Source: CAWAMR01 sp963783095 | Lineage (GTDB): Bacteria > Planctomycetota > Planctomycetia > Gemmatales > Gemmataceae | DNA: 64,000 nucleotides | Assembly (NCBI GenBank): GCA_963783095.1 | Contig: CAWAMR010000020.1 | Span: forward strand, 124,001 to 188,000 | Direction: 5' to 3' | In this document: positions 36,189 through 47,252 of the stretch, piece by piece | Numbering within the stretch: the stretch's first letter is position 1 | Layout: each line of letters begins with the position of its first letter | The notes under the pieces: generated by a model | The model's database searches: none | What the model was told of the DNA's origin: nothing | Seen by the model: only the letters and a program-made list of their open reading frames with translations | Made by a program: the position numbers and the translations under genes

Positions 36189-39100
36189 GTGAGCGATCCC
36201 GATCGAACCACTTCCGCCCCGTTGCCCTGGATCGTGCTGAGCGGTTTGCTCGGCGTCTTTGCCGTCGGTGTGCCCGTTGTTCAGAACACGACCTCCGCCA
36301 AGAAAGATGCCGACAAGAAGGACGTGGCGCAGGATTCATCCGCCCATGCACCCATTTCCGGTCGCGATCCCTACAAGCCGATTTACGATTTCCACGCCAC
36401 TCACGACGGCCGATGGACCCCCGAAGAGGATCTGCGCAAATCGGCACATGGTTATGAGGTGGAGTTTCTTATCGCCACGGTGCCCGATCCGATCGATTCG
36501 CCGCAAGGCCACTCTTTCGATCAGGTCGTCGATGCCATCCAGCGCACCATCGAAAAGAAGAATGGGTATGTGCTCGATCGTTCCTGGCTGCCCTGGGAAC
36601 TGGATCGCCGGCCCAAGCCGAAATCCGACAAGACCGGCGACCCGGAAACCTTGCGCCAATCCAACCCAGGCGTGCTTTTGTTCCGCCACGGCAGGGAGCG
36701 GAGCCGGCACGTCGATCATCCAGGACTTTGCGTTGTCTTTCTGATCGGCGAAACACCCATCGGCGGCATTCATAAACGTGCCTTCACCAAGGCTCTGACC
36801 ATGATGTCCGCAGCGGGTCATCCGGTCGAGAAACCGGTGGCCGTTCTTGGACCATACTTCTCCGGTTCGCAAAACTCGCTGCAATTCGTCATCGCCGACT
36901 GGTGGGAAGGGGCCGGCAACTGGTTTCAGTTGCACCGGAAGTATCGCTTCGACATCATCACCGGCACGGCGGGCGTACTGCGCAAGTCGGACTTTTTCGA
37001 TCCCGATTCCTACGGCGATGCTTACCCGAACTGGCACGCCGACCGCATTTCGCTGCACTCCACGGTGATCCCTACACCCACTCTCCTGAACGCCACGCTG
37101 CGCTATCTGGCCCGGCGGGACGGCTGCAATGCCGATGAGCGGATCGACAAGAAGATCACCAACCGTGTCACGGAGAAAGTCGCCATCCTGACCGAATCGA
37201 GTACCAGCTTCGGTCAACAGTTCGCAGCGCTGGCCAAGGATGAACAACTGCTTTATTTGCGATTCCCCTTGCATATTTCCTGCGTGAAAACGGAGTTTTC
37301 ACAGGCGCTGCGCAAAAAAGGATGAAAAACTCGGACTGGCTCACGAGGATGCGCTGCTCCACTCCACCGTGGACGACAGCGTGAATACTGCCGAGGGCAT
37401 ACCCGCTCAGGGCGGCCAGGCGACGACCGCAACCAACGGGCAGGTATTATCCAACATCCTCGCCACGATCGCGCGCGAGAATTGTCGTTATGTGGGCGTC
37501 ATCGCCAGCGACGCGCACGACAAGCTGTTCCTGATTCGACTCATTCGCGAGTATTGCCCCGACGTGCACGTATTTATCACCGATGCCGATCAACTGCTTC
37601 TCCATCCCGACTATCGCTATCACATGCGCGGCGTCATCGTCGGCTCGACTTATCCGCTGTTGCCGGCCAATCAACGCTGGGTTCGGCCCAACGTCGCGGA
37701 ACGGATTCTTTTCCCATCTTCCAGCGCACAAGGATGTTACAACGCCGCGCTGATCCACATGGGTTTACAATCCCGGCTCCTCGAGTATCGTGCGCCAACC
37801 TTTGTGACCAGCGATGATCCTGCAACCGAGGAACTGGCAGCGCCGCCGACCGCCGATCTGGATCAGCGTCGTCGCGCCCGACGGCTCCTTCGTCCCGTTG
37901 CAAGTCTTCACCAATTACGAAGACTCCAAGGACTATGTGTATCTCAATCCGGACCCGCCCGCGCCCGCTGCGGTGGCGGCGACGTTACAGTACCCCGGGG
38001 CCATGTTGCCAATCGGGTTGGGACTGCTGGCGTTCTGGCTCCTGATCATCTATCAGGCCTGGTTCAACCCGTGTTCGCGGATGTTCTGGCAGCCTGCTTC
38101 GCTGGGCGGACAATTTTCGCTGCCGCAGTTGTGCTATCGCAATGTCCTGCTAGGCTCGCAGGCATTACTGGCGGTGCCGGTGCTGGCGATCATCTCCGCC
38201 CATGCTCATAACCACACGTATGAATCGTTTTGGATGCCAACCATCGGCGTGGTGATGCTGGCCGTGGTCGCCTTACTGCTTCTGGGAATGATAAAGCCCT
38301 TGTGTTGGCCGCCGAGTCGAATCAAGGAATTCGCCCGCTGGTTAAGGCCCGCCGAATTACAACACGGTAGGCCGGAACTGTGGATCTGGACGCTGTTGAA
38401 TATGGCGGTAGTAGCCTTGTTCGTGGGTTTTGCGGTCTTGTTCCTGACGCGATTCTGGATCTATGGGGGACAGGTTCGGCGAGACTTGTTCTTTGTGCGC
38501 ACGGTCGATCTGGGCAGCGGCCTGTCGCCGCTGACGCCCTTGTTGTTCATGAGCATGGGCTTCTTTGCCTGGGCGTTTTTCCAGCTCAAGCGCAACCATA
38601 TCGCCGACCGTTATCGAATACCATCTCCCTATCCCGCCGCGGCGGCGGACCATGAGGCTTTTCAACGTGTCGATGCACTCGATAGTCAGCTCCAGGACGA
38701 GGTCCGTTATGAATTGATGATGCTTCGCCACCCAAGAGCAACGGCCTTGCTGTTACTGTCGCTGGTCGGACTGGGATTCGGGGTTTGGATGCACTCGCTG
38801 CCGACGATGGAAGGATGGAGCTGGGATGGAATCTTCTTCGTCGGATTTTGGCTCTTGTTCGGGATCACGGCGGCCTTATTGATTCGACTCATGTTCCTGT
38901 GGTCGAGTACCAGGCGATTATTGCGCGCCATTACATTAATCCCGATGATGCGCATCTTCGTTCGGCTACCGATAAAGATCACCGATTTGTTCGGCAAGTA
39001 TCTGCTGACACAAAGGCCGCAGTTAGCCCACTTTGAAGTACAGGCGCACCAACTTCGGCTATTGCTCCAGGCGCTCAAGAACGATCCAGCTGCTCCGAAG

Positions 39101-39729
39101 GAACTCGGTGAACTGGCAGAGGCATCGGAGGCGATCGATCGCCTCCTGGTCGAGCATCTCAAGCCCGGAATGAGCAGGGTCGAGATGATCCAGGCGGAAC
39201 GGAAAATAGGCAGTTTGCTCAGCGGAGCTTCGGCGGTGTGTCTTCGCGCCTGGCCCCACGGTGGCAGGGGCTATCGGTGGAAGTCGCCTTCGGCGAAGGA
39301 GGAGCGCAAGCCAGCACGAACGATCCAGGTTGGGTTTCACTGGCCGAGAATCTGGCCGCGGCCCAGTCGATCATCCATGTGTCGCAATACTTCGTTCAAC
39401 TGCGCAATCTGGTATGGTCGGCAATGATTTGTTCAGCGCTCTTGCTATTGGCCGCAACCTGTTACCCGTTTCACCCGGAGCACGTGTTGCTCACCTGTTT
39501 GCTGGGGCTGACGGGAGGGAGTATCGTTGCGGTCGTATATTTGCTGATCGATATGAATCGCGACGAATTGGTGAGCAGAATAAGCAGAACATCCCAGGGC
39601 AAATTCTTCGATTCCGGATTCATAGGCTCATTTTTGACCTATATTGTACCGATCGTCGGTGTTTTGGTGGCACAGCTATCCGGAAGCTTCCGATGGTTGC
39701 TGGAACCGATCATGAGGGTGATGAAGTAA
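36189..39729 (+). CDS. very large membrane protein with periplasmic-binding-like N-terminal half (three frameshifts)
   Basis: GTG 36189. About 1,180 residues when frame changes near 37320, 37830 and 39240 are allowed. The N-terminus has one helix (PLPWIVLSGLLGVFAVGVPV). A long soluble region follows: CVVFLIGETPIGGIHKRAF, YVGVIASDAHDKLFLIRLI, HVFITDADQLLLHPDYRYH and GVIVGSTYPLLP. Its alternating strands and helices resemble type I periplasmic-binding proteins. The second half has at least eight hydrophobic helices (LPIGLGLLAFWLLIIYQAWF, WIWTLLNMAVVALFVGFAVL, and others) and a Glu/Ala-rich helical domain. I do not recognise the family. It may be a ligand-sensing membrane protein. Confidence 0.6.
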
Positions 39730-40165
39730 GCTTCGGGGTCACACCGATAATCTGCCCAAAGTGATAGGCATTCTGAAGTTGAATGTCGGCCCGGCGTGGG
39801 CGGGTGTGGCAAATTTTCCTGGCAAGACGGACGTTGCACGTTTTGTTCCCTCTCCCCGGTACTCCGGGGAGAGGGTTAGGGGCAAGACCTTCAACCCTGA
39901 AAAACGAATATCGAAGGGTGAAAGGTTCGCCCCTCACCCTAGCCCTCTCCCCTGAGTACAGGGGAGAGGGAATAAGCCGCAGATGGTTTCGGTAACCTTC
40001 TTGCCAGAAAAATTTGCCGCACCCAGCGTGGGCTGGCAAAGGCAACAGGAAGGCATCCTACGATGATAACTTATATAATGGAGCCACCAGCCAAAAGCGC
40101 CGCCGCTCGATCAAGCGCCTAACGAACAACGAGGAACACCCATAACTTCGGAGAATTTTCAGAAA
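39730..40165. other. intergenic region with inverted CCCTCTCCCC repeats
   Basis: No gene is seen. CTCTCCCCGGTACTCCGGGG near 39851 is itself a palindrome, and a second copy occurs near 39945-39970 in opposite order (CCCTCTCCCCTGAGTACAGG), so a larger hairpin of about 130 bases can form. Words of this type are common planctomycete intergenic repeats (recalled, not searched). Confidence 0.55.
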
Positions 40166-40369
40166 GTGTTGTTGGCAATGATTCGTCGCAAACCGTTTAA
40201 GCCTTTCACGGTTGAACTCAATACCGGTGCCCGCATCGAGATCGATTATCCGGATGCAACGGTGATCCGAGAAGGCGTGGCCATTTTTATCGCTCCGGGA
40301 TTCGTGCCCATCTACTTCGATCATGATAGCGTGACCCAGATTATCGACTCGCCCGCGCACGCCGCATAG
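40166..40369 (+). CDS. small conserved-type planctomycete protein
   Basis: The start is GTG 40166, or ATG 40178. The 67-residue protein reads MIRRKPFKPFTVELNTGARI, EIDYPDATVIREGVAIFIAP and VTQIIDSPAHAA. The 'R-x-x-P-F-x-P-F-x-V-x-x-x-x-G' start followed by an acidic strand pattern is seen in many short proteins of Gemmata-like genomes. It should be a small beta-rich domain; role unknown. Confidence 0.6.
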   Translation: MLLAMIRRKPFKPFTVELNTGARIEIDYPDATVIREGVAIFIAPGFVPIYFDHDSVTQIIDSPAHAA

Positions 40370-40478
40370 TGACCGACTCCCTTCTTCGTTTGGAAACATC
40401 AGCACCACCATCGGGGCGGGCTTTCGGCAAACAACAGCTTTATGGATGGTTGGATGTGAATGCTTGGCGGAGTTCATC

Positions 40479-41401
40479 GTGTCGCGTGTTCTTATCACTC
40501 CCGCTGCCCCCAATGAGCAGGAGCTCGCGCTGTCCTTGTTGTTTAGCGATATCCCCGTCCAACAACGTCACCTGCACGTTGCCCGCGCCTTGACGGTTTT
40601 CGCCTCCGGCGAGGTTGATCCGCGCACTTGCTGGTTGCGCGCTTCTCTCCGCATGGGCGGGTGGTTGCAACGATGTTCGCCCAGATCCTTCCGGGCGCTG
40701 ACGGCAATGCTCTGGCCACCGCGCACCGAAAATGTCCTGGAACGAGTATCGATTGAGAAAACCATTCTGCGAACCCTTCTGCTTCGGCTCCGGGCGCATG
40801 GTGTGAAACTGGCTCAATCCTTTCTGGCGCTTGAAGATCGGGAAGGCATGCATCGCTGGCACGAAACGGCTTTCAATCGATCACCCGTATCTGGCACATG
40901 CGCCGCGACCGCCTGCAACATTCCGATTCCACTTCCTCTGCGCACGAACTGAACTTTATTCCTTTTAGCCGTTGCGATGTTTCCCTGTTTCAACAGGCGT
41001 TGATGCTGACGTATGAGGCATCCCTGGACTGCCCGGAATTGAATGATCTGCGGAGTCCCGACGAAGTGATTACGGGCTTTCGACGCAGTGCGCCCGATCT
41101 GTCGCGCTGGTGGTTGCTAAGACATCAAGAGCAAACGGTCGGAGTCCTGCTGCTGGCCGATGGCGGTCAGGAAAACACCTGGGATCTTGGCTATCTGGGG
41201 ATCGTTGCTTCAGCCCGAGGAAAAGGATACGGCAAAATCGCCCTACGGTTTGCCATCGAGCAATCGACCATTGCCAAGGCGCAGGCCATGACCCTCATCG
41301 TCGACCAGCGCAACGAACCCGCCATCGCGCTCTATCGATCGTTTGATTTCAGGGTGGTCGATATGCGAGAAGTGTTCTTGTTATTTGGTCTGAATGAATA
41401 A
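40479..41401 (+). CDS. GNAT-family N-acetyltransferase (frameshifted)
   Basis: The start is taken at GTG 40479 (VSRVLITPAAPNEQELALS). The first third, LLFSDIPVQQRHLHVARALT, is a helical domain seen in long planctomycete GNAT proteins. Two or three indels occur between about 40620 and 40930. The C-terminal GNAT fold is intact in one frame: QTVGVLLLADGGQENTWDLG, LGIVASARGKGYGKIALRFA (the acetyl-CoA R/Q-x-x-G-x-G/A loop) and NEPAIALYRSFDFRVVDMRE. It would transfer acetyl from acetyl-CoA to an unknown amine. Confidence 0.75.
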
Positions 41402-41819
41402 AGAACGGTTATGAATGAATGTCTCAGTTCAAATTGTGATCGCACATTGTGTCGAACGAAGGCTGTGGGGATTTCGCGGCGATAAAAGCATGTTTGACGA
41501 ATTTTCGCAGTAAGAAACTTCCGCCAGTGGGATCACAAATCGGCAACTTCAAGCCCAAAATGCGACCAGAGCCAAGTAAGGGACAACTGCCGGGACTGGG
41601 AAGACGCAGCAGAAACTGGTCGCCGAAGGTATCATGATCCTGAACAGAGCGGGACTTGACTTCACGAAAGCTGCGAATCTCATGTGGGCACCGAACAGAG
41701 CCGGGCAGCATACGTTTGGGAATTTAGAGCAAGTAGTCCAGAAATTGCGAAAGATCGAGAGGACGGCGCAACCAAGCCGCAATTCGAAACTGCGCCGAAG
41801 CAGCAAAAAGGTAACGAAT
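41402..41819. other. intergenic region upstream of the ankyrin-SUFU gene
   Basis: About 420 bases without a convincing gene. ORFs that cross it lack a credible RBS and use unlikely composition. GAACAGAGC occurs twice (about 41642 and 41694) near GGGCAGC or GGGACT. No clear promoter, terminator or repeat was found. Confidence 0.45.
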
Positions 41820-42994
41820 ATGAATCCGGTTCTTCAGGCAATCAAGAACGACGATCTCGAGACCTTCGCCAGGCTCGTCGGGAATGACGAAGCACTGCGA
41901 AATGGGCCGAATGCGTTTGGCTCGTGGCTTCACTATGCAAGTTCCAAAGGTCGTCTCCCGTTTGTGAAGTATCTGGTCGAAAATGGGGCAGATGTGAACC
42001 TGTGCGCCGATACTTACGACGCGGGTTCTATCACGTACGCCGCCGAAGAAGGGCATCTCGATGTGATGGATTATCTCCTTAGGCTTGGCGCAAAAACTCG
42101 ATGTCAGCACACCCGATAGAAATCCTATGTTCGGCGCCATATGCGATGGACATGTGGCCGTCGCCAGTTTTCTGATCGAGGCGGGCATCGACTGTAATGT
42201 TGTTTATCGTAGTGTCACCGGCAAACTGAAAAATGCCCTATCCTTGCGCAACAGCGGGGCGAGAAAGAGATCGCCGATTTGCTTATCAAGGCCGGTTGCC
42301 GTTTACCGATCGAGGGGGTCGATCAACCTGTATGGCAGCCGGAAGAGATTTATGAACCCACAATTGCCGACAGGGTTCACGATGAGCTTGTTTCTCGCAT
42401 GGCCGAGGTATTCGGACCGGTTGATCCGCTGTCTCAGGGAGAGATTTTCCCGGCCCATGAGACGGTGCATATCGCGATTCACGTCATTCGCCCCAACAGC
42501 CAAAATGAAGGCCTGACCCTGTTCACAACGGGCATGAGCGACCAACCCATGCGCGTACCCAAAGGCCAAGAAGAATATGCATTTGCCGAACTGATGATGC
42601 ACTTGCCCCCGACTTGGCCGCATCCGAGCGATCCAAACGCCGGCAAGGACACATCTTGGCCGCTTGAATGGCTTCGGAAAGTGGCATACTACCCCCATCT
42701 TAACGATACGTGGCTGGGTGGTTCGATGACGATTATTTCGTCGGACGAACCGCCGGTCCCATTAGGCCCAAATACAAAGCAGACGTGCCTATTGTTACTG
42801 GCAAACTTCGGGACTGGGGTCCGATTCCGGTTGAGGGTGGAAAGAAGGTGCAGTTTTACACTGTTGTTCCGATCTACACTGAGGAACGCGACTTCGAAAT
42901 CAAACACGGAATTGCACCGCTGTTGCAACGGCTGCAAGAACGAGCATTCACGTCCGTCGTGAACGTGGATCGTCCGAATGTAGGTCTCGAGTGA
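41820..42994 (+). CDS. ankyrin-repeat plus SUFU-domain protein (three frameshifts)
   Basis: ATG 41820 opens MNPVLQAIKNDDLETFARLV, followed by ankyrin repeats (GSWLHYASSKGRLPFVKYLV, ENGADVNLC; ITYAAEEGHLDVMDYLLRLG; AICDGHVAVASFLIEAGID). After frame changes near 42105 and 42270 comes a Suppressor-of-Fused (PF05076-type) domain: ETVHIAIHVIRPNSQNEGLT, LFTTGMSDQPMRVP, YAFAELMMHLPPTWPH, then, in another frame after about 42780, the end VQFYTVVPIYTEERDFEIKH. Bacterial SUFU proteins are often immunity proteins; with ankyrins it could neutralise a toxin or bind a partner protein. The estimated total is about 390 residues. Confidence 0.8.
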
Positions 42995-43186
42995 TGGTCC
43001 TTTACAAAAACATTGACCGCGGCCAGTCTCATCAATGATAAAAGATGTGTCGGTGTATTCTGACTTGTGTTGATCCAGCGAATCTGGCGTTTGGTATGGG
43101 TGGAATCTCTCTGGTGCCTAAAAGTCTCGGGTTTTTCGAGCATCCAGCGCTGAATAACCCCTTGAGTTCCTTTTGATCTTGAAAAA

Positions 43187-43246
43187 ATGCGGCGTTCCTC
43201 GTCTCGTAGTGTTTACCAGAACAACACGTGCGAAGGAACGCCGCAT
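43187..43246 (+). promoter_or_regulatory. hairpin overlapping the transposase start codon
   Basis: ATGCGGCGTTCCT (43187-43199) is perfectly inverted at 43234-43246 (AGGAACGCCGCAT), the last bases being the transposase start ATG. Folding would hide the start codon and so could limit transposase translation. Confidence 0.6.
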
Positions 43247-44812
43247 GAACTACTCTATCTATCTGCTTCTGAGTTTGGCAACTGCAACTCCCAAGTTGCC
43301 CAAGTTGCCGGATGATCTCGATGAGGAGAAAGACCGCACACCCGATCTCGATGATGTCCTGGATCTGATCGCTCAAGACCTACGGAAGTTCCTCGCAGAG
43401 TTCCTCACGCAGCCCGTCACGCCATCGGGCACTCAGACGTTTGAGCGAGAACTTCAGAAGCATCTTCGTGAAGCCGGCCGACAGTTGGTTCAGTGCGTTT
43501 ACAATCATCGAGAGCCTGCTGCCGTGGATGAACTACCCAAGCATGCACAGTTTGAGGGTGATTCCTACACTCGGCTCAACCGCAAGACGTCGCAGAACGC
43601 CTGGACCCTCTTCGGGCAAATCCAGCTTTGGCGTGTCGGCTACCGCGATAAGGTCAAGGGCGGAGAGCCCTCGATCTTTCCGTTGGCATTAGCCTTGGGG
43701 CTCGTTCAGGGAGCCAGCCCGGCATTAAGCGACGCGTTTCCGAGTTGCTCGGCGAAGCCGGGGCGACCCAGAAACGGGTTTTGAAGCGATTGCGGCAGGA
43801 GTGCGCGGTGGGTTGGGGAGTCAAGAAGTTGCGACTCTTCAGCAACGCCATGGCGGCCGAGTTGGCACCCCAGCAACACGATGCTCAAGTCGAGCAAGTC
43901 CTTCAGTGGCTCCGACAGGCGGGAACCATCACGAGGCCGACATAAACCGGTGTTGTGTGTCGGACGCGATGGGGTCACCCTGGGATTGCGTTATAAAAAA
44001 TGTTGCTCCTTTGAAGTGGCCACCACCGGCACGGTCAGTGTCTTGGACCGGCGTGGCAAACGCTTGGGCACGGTCTACCTGGCTTACGTACCCGAGTTGG
44101 GTCAAGAGACGATGAGTGCGGCGTTGACGCGCTTGCTCCAAGACATCTTGCGTCGTTGGGATCAGTCGTTACCCCGACTGTGCTATGTCACCGATGCCGG
44201 CCACGGCGAAGCCGGTTACTACCAAAAAGTGCTGGCCCAGATGGTCCATCCCCGAACGGGCACAGCGCTTCAGTGGCTGCGCGTCGTCGATTACTACCAC
44301 GCCAGTCAACGCGTCTGGCAGATGGCGGAGTTGCTCTTCGGTAGTAACAAACGCGGCAAGAGTTGGGCGTGGAAGATGCTGAGATGGATGCTTCGCAAAC
44401 CGCGTGGCGTGAATCGAGTGCTACACTCGGCGGCGGCGTTGCGGGATCAGGTCGGTCTTTCGGCGAAGAAACGAGAGGCGTTCCAGAAGGCCTACCGATA
44501 CTTGCGCAAGCGGATGAAGTACATGTGCTATGACGAGTACAAACGTTTGGGAATGCCTCGGGGCAGCGGGGTGACAGAAGCGGCGTGCAAGACGGTTTAC
44601 ACGCAGCGTCTGAAGCTCAGTGGCATGCGCTGGAAAAAAGCAGGGCGCAAACGATTTTGGTGTTCCGAGTTCTGCAACTCAGCGGTGTTTGGGAAGCGGC
44701 GTACGCGCGAGTGCTGAAGGCTCGTAAGCAGCCGCAGATAAGGACAGAACAACCTCGTATAATGGGGGGTAAAGCAGGTGCAGGCCAAAAGATCGCAAAA
44801 CGGGCGGCATAA
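43245..44812 (+). CDS. ISKra4-family transposase (frameshifted)
   Basis: ATG 43245. The N-terminal part reads FERELQKHLREAGRQLVQCV, YTRLNRKTSQNAWTLFGQIQ and LALGLVQGASPALSD. The next piece continues in a second frame (AGATQKRVLKRLRQECAVGW), then a third (HKPVLCVGRDGVTLGLRYKK; LCYVTDAGHGEAGYYQKVLA; VDYYHASQRVWQMAELLFG; RGSGVTEAACKTVYTQRLK; MRWKKAGRKRF). The Asp-Asp-Glu type catalytic order (VGRDG, VTDAGHGE, GSGVTEAACK) fits ISKra4 transposases. Indels near 43740, 43910 and 44655 split it. About 520 residues in total. Confidence 0.8.
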
Positions 44813-44838
44813 TCCGGCGCACCAGAGAGATTCCACCC

Positions 44839-45151
44839 TTCGGTATGTTCAATGGTTGGTTGCTTCTTGAATACCGCGATCTGTAACCAAAACCACTAAT
44901 CGGCACCATCGATCCCAAAATGGGACTGAGCGTGGTAAGGGGCAAGATGGTGCCAGTGTGGAAGTTTGGTCCGAATGTATCAACTTTAACGATGCGCTTG
45001 GCATGAATTTGATGAATTTTCTAAAACTTCTTCAACTTCCTATTTGCGGAAATCGCCTGTCTGCAATAGTAGACAATGCCTTCCCAGGCGCACCAAGCAA
45101 CATATCGGCATCCCAGCCGATGTGGAAAATCAGCAACCTCTCTTGACGCGA
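44839..45151. other. intergenic region upstream of dnaA
   Basis: About 310 bases that should hold the dnaA promoter. It is A/T-rich at 44970-45060. No cluster of exact DnaA boxes (TTATNCACA) was found here or just after dnaA, so an origin cannot be supported from this sequence. Confidence 0.45.
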
Positions 45152-46679
45152 ATGTCTGTGCGCACCGAACCGGCGCTGCGCAAGGAGTGTTGTCGTGCCC
45201 GCGCAAAGCCGACCAGAGCTACACGTTCAACTGATTTCACCAGTGTTGGATCGGATTTCGAGCAACGCCTCGCCGCCGGCATTGCACAACGCATCGAACA
45301 AGAACGATACGATTTGTGGTTTCGCAAGCACACCAAGTTTGTCTTGCATGGCCAGCACGTCGTCGTCGGCGTGCCCAATCTTTTTTATCAGGATTTCTTG
45401 CAGGCCCAGTTTGGGCAAGTCGTCCGGCAAGCGGTAGCGGAATTGCTCGGCAATGCCGCAACGGTACAATTCGTCATCGATGCGGAACTGTTCCGAGCCG
45501 CCCGCGCGGAAGAGCAAAAAGCCCAAACCGCCGATTCCAAGGGATCGAGCAAGGCCCCTCCCCCTTTGGAGTCAAAACCGCAAACCCCCAAACAGCAATC
45601 TGCTTCCCCACGGGAACCCGAACAGGCTCCCCAAAACAGAAGCCGGCCCGCAAGTGGAAAACCTTGTCGGAATTCGTGGTCGGGGCCTGCAATCGAGTCG
45701 CGCACGCATCGCGCTTAGCGTCGTCGAGGAGCCTGGACTGGGTGCGAATCCGCTGGTGGTTTACGGCCCCGTCGGCACGGGAAAAACGCACCTTCTGGAA
45801 GGCATCTACATCGGGTTACGCAGACGTAGGTCCGATTTTCGGGTTGTCTTCATTACCGCTGAAGAGTTTACCAATCGCTTTGTCGCAGCGATGCACCAGG
45901 GTAAGCAATCGTCGTTTCGCAAACAATTTCGCGAATGCGATGCGCTTCTTCTCGACGATCTGAATTTTCTGGCCACCCGGAAAGCTACCCAGCTCGAATT
46001 CCTGCACAGTTTCGATGCGGTTCTCGCCGAAGGCTGTCAGGTGGTCGTAAGCATGGATTCGCATCCCCGGCTCTGCGAAGAGTTGATGCCCGAATTGATC
46101 GATCGGCTCCTTGGCGGAGCGATCTGGAGTCTGTTGCCCCCTGATCGCGATACCCGACTTGCATTGCTGCGGGCAAAGAGTGCGGTCGGTGCCCCGATTC
46201 CCGACGACGTATTGAAGTTTCTCGCCGATCATTTGCGAGGCAACGTCCGCGAGTTGGAAGGAGCGATTCACAGTCTGAGGCACTTTGGCCGGGTCACAGG
46301 ACGAAAGATCGATCAGTCGCTGGCTCGAGAAGCGCTGGGAGACTTGCTGCGCCACGCGGTTCGAGTGGTGGGGGTTGCGGATATCGATAGCGCCATCTGC
46401 AAGATTCTTCGGCTCCCGAAGGGAGCATTGCAATCGAAAGCACGGGCCTGGGCGGTCAGTCACCCGCGCATGATGGCCATCTATCTGTGCCGAAAACACA
46501 CCGCGGCGACTTTTGGGGAAATCAGCATCTATTTCGGCAACAAAACGCACAGCACAGCAGTTGCCGCCGAGAAGAAAGTCAAAGAGTGGTTGGCAAAGGA
46601 CGTGACCCTCAAGGCAGGAGACCGTCAGTGGCGCGTTCGAGAATTGATTGAGAAGATCGAAAGAGAGGTTGGAAGATAG
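45152..46679 (+). CDS. dnaA: chromosomal replication initiator DnaA (two frameshifts)
   Basis: DnaA binds oriC and melts it as an ATP-bound filament. Domain I appears as RIEQERYDLWFRKHTKFVLH, then GVPNLFYQDFLQAQFGQVV. Domain II is Pro/Gln/Ser-rich. After two indels (near 45660 and 45710), the AAA+ domain follows: SEFVVGACNRVAHAS, VVYGPVGTGKTHLLEGIYIG (Walker A), DALLLDDLNFLATR (Walker B), and VRELEGAIHSL (sensor 2 Arg). Domain IV ends AIYLCRKHTAATFGEISIYF and GNKTHSTAV; the DnaA signature normally reads G-x-R-D-H-S-T-V, so N-K-T replaces the usual G-R-D. About 509 residues. The essential role suggests the indels are sequence errors. Confidence 0.85.
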
Positions 46680-46741
46680 GATCCGAAAGGATATTGATAG
46701 CGATGTGGTGAGCTTGAAAACCCGATCAGCAACGATTCGGG

Positions 46742-47185
46742 TCACACCGTGAGGAACACGATCAGTCCAAGTAGCGACCCGAGTTCCTTCATGGCCTCTG
46801 TCAGAAGCCCAAAATCCTTTGAGCCGCTACTGCCATCCTTCTCGGGCACATTGAGCGGGATCGACTTATGGATCGTCTCATTGCCCATCTTACCGATAAG
46901 AGCGACCGACACTACTGCCTTGTTGAGCAAACTCGCATCGGTGGAGAAGACGTTGGCGATCAGGTGACCGTTGTTTTGCTCCTTCACGATGACGGTGAGC
47001 CCTTGTTCCCGATCCTCCCAACTTAGTTTGAAAGCCGACTGTGGCAAGGTATCACCTTTGTCGTCTCGCACAGGAACGGGGACGAACGATGAAACCGGGT
47101 TCGCCCCAAACCTTCGTTCGCGGATTCTGACGCCTTCGGGCAACGGAAACAGGTCTATCAAGGTCGGCTTGGGTTCGGTGGCCAT
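46742..47185 (-). CDS. unknown protein, first of two tandem paralogues
   Basis: The start is taken at ATG 47185, preceded by CTGGAGAAC; the ORF could start at 47221. The 147-residue product reads TLIDLFPLPEGVRIRERRFG, KLSWEDREQGLTVIVKEQNN, GHLIANVFSTDASLLNKAVV and NVPEKDGSSGSKDFGLLTEA, ending with a hydrophobic tail (LGSLLGLIVFLTV). The family is not recognised. It is about 70% similar by eye to the gene at 47712-48176. It lies convergent with dnaA, 62 bases from its stop. Confidence 0.7.
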   Translation of the reverse strand: MATEPKPTLIDLFPLPEGVRIRERRFGANPVSSFVPVPVRDDKGDTLPQSAFKLSWEDREQGLTVIVKEQNNGHLIANVFSTDASLLNKAVVSVALIGKMGNETIHKSIPLNVPEKDGSSGSKDFGLLTEAMKELGSLLGLIVFLTV

Positions 47186-47252
47186 AATCAAGTTCTCCAG
47201 AGCGATTTTCAAGAAGGACACTCGGATAAGCCCAAATTGTGGGTCAGAGGGA

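Larger units (their letters stand above)
43098..44838 (+). mobile_element. complete ISKra4-like insertion sequence
   Basis: The ends are perfect 20-base inverted repeats: GGGTGGAATCTCTCTGGTGC at 43098-43117 and its complement at 44819-44838. The element is 1,741 bp and encodes one transposase. The flanks TTTGGTAT (left) and TTCGGTAT (right) match in 7 of 8 bases, a likely target duplication. Confidence 0.85.

Noticed and set aside
44839..46741. Replication origin beside dnaA
   Set aside because: No cluster of TTATNCACA boxes or clear A/T-rich unwinding region with boxes could be found by eye.
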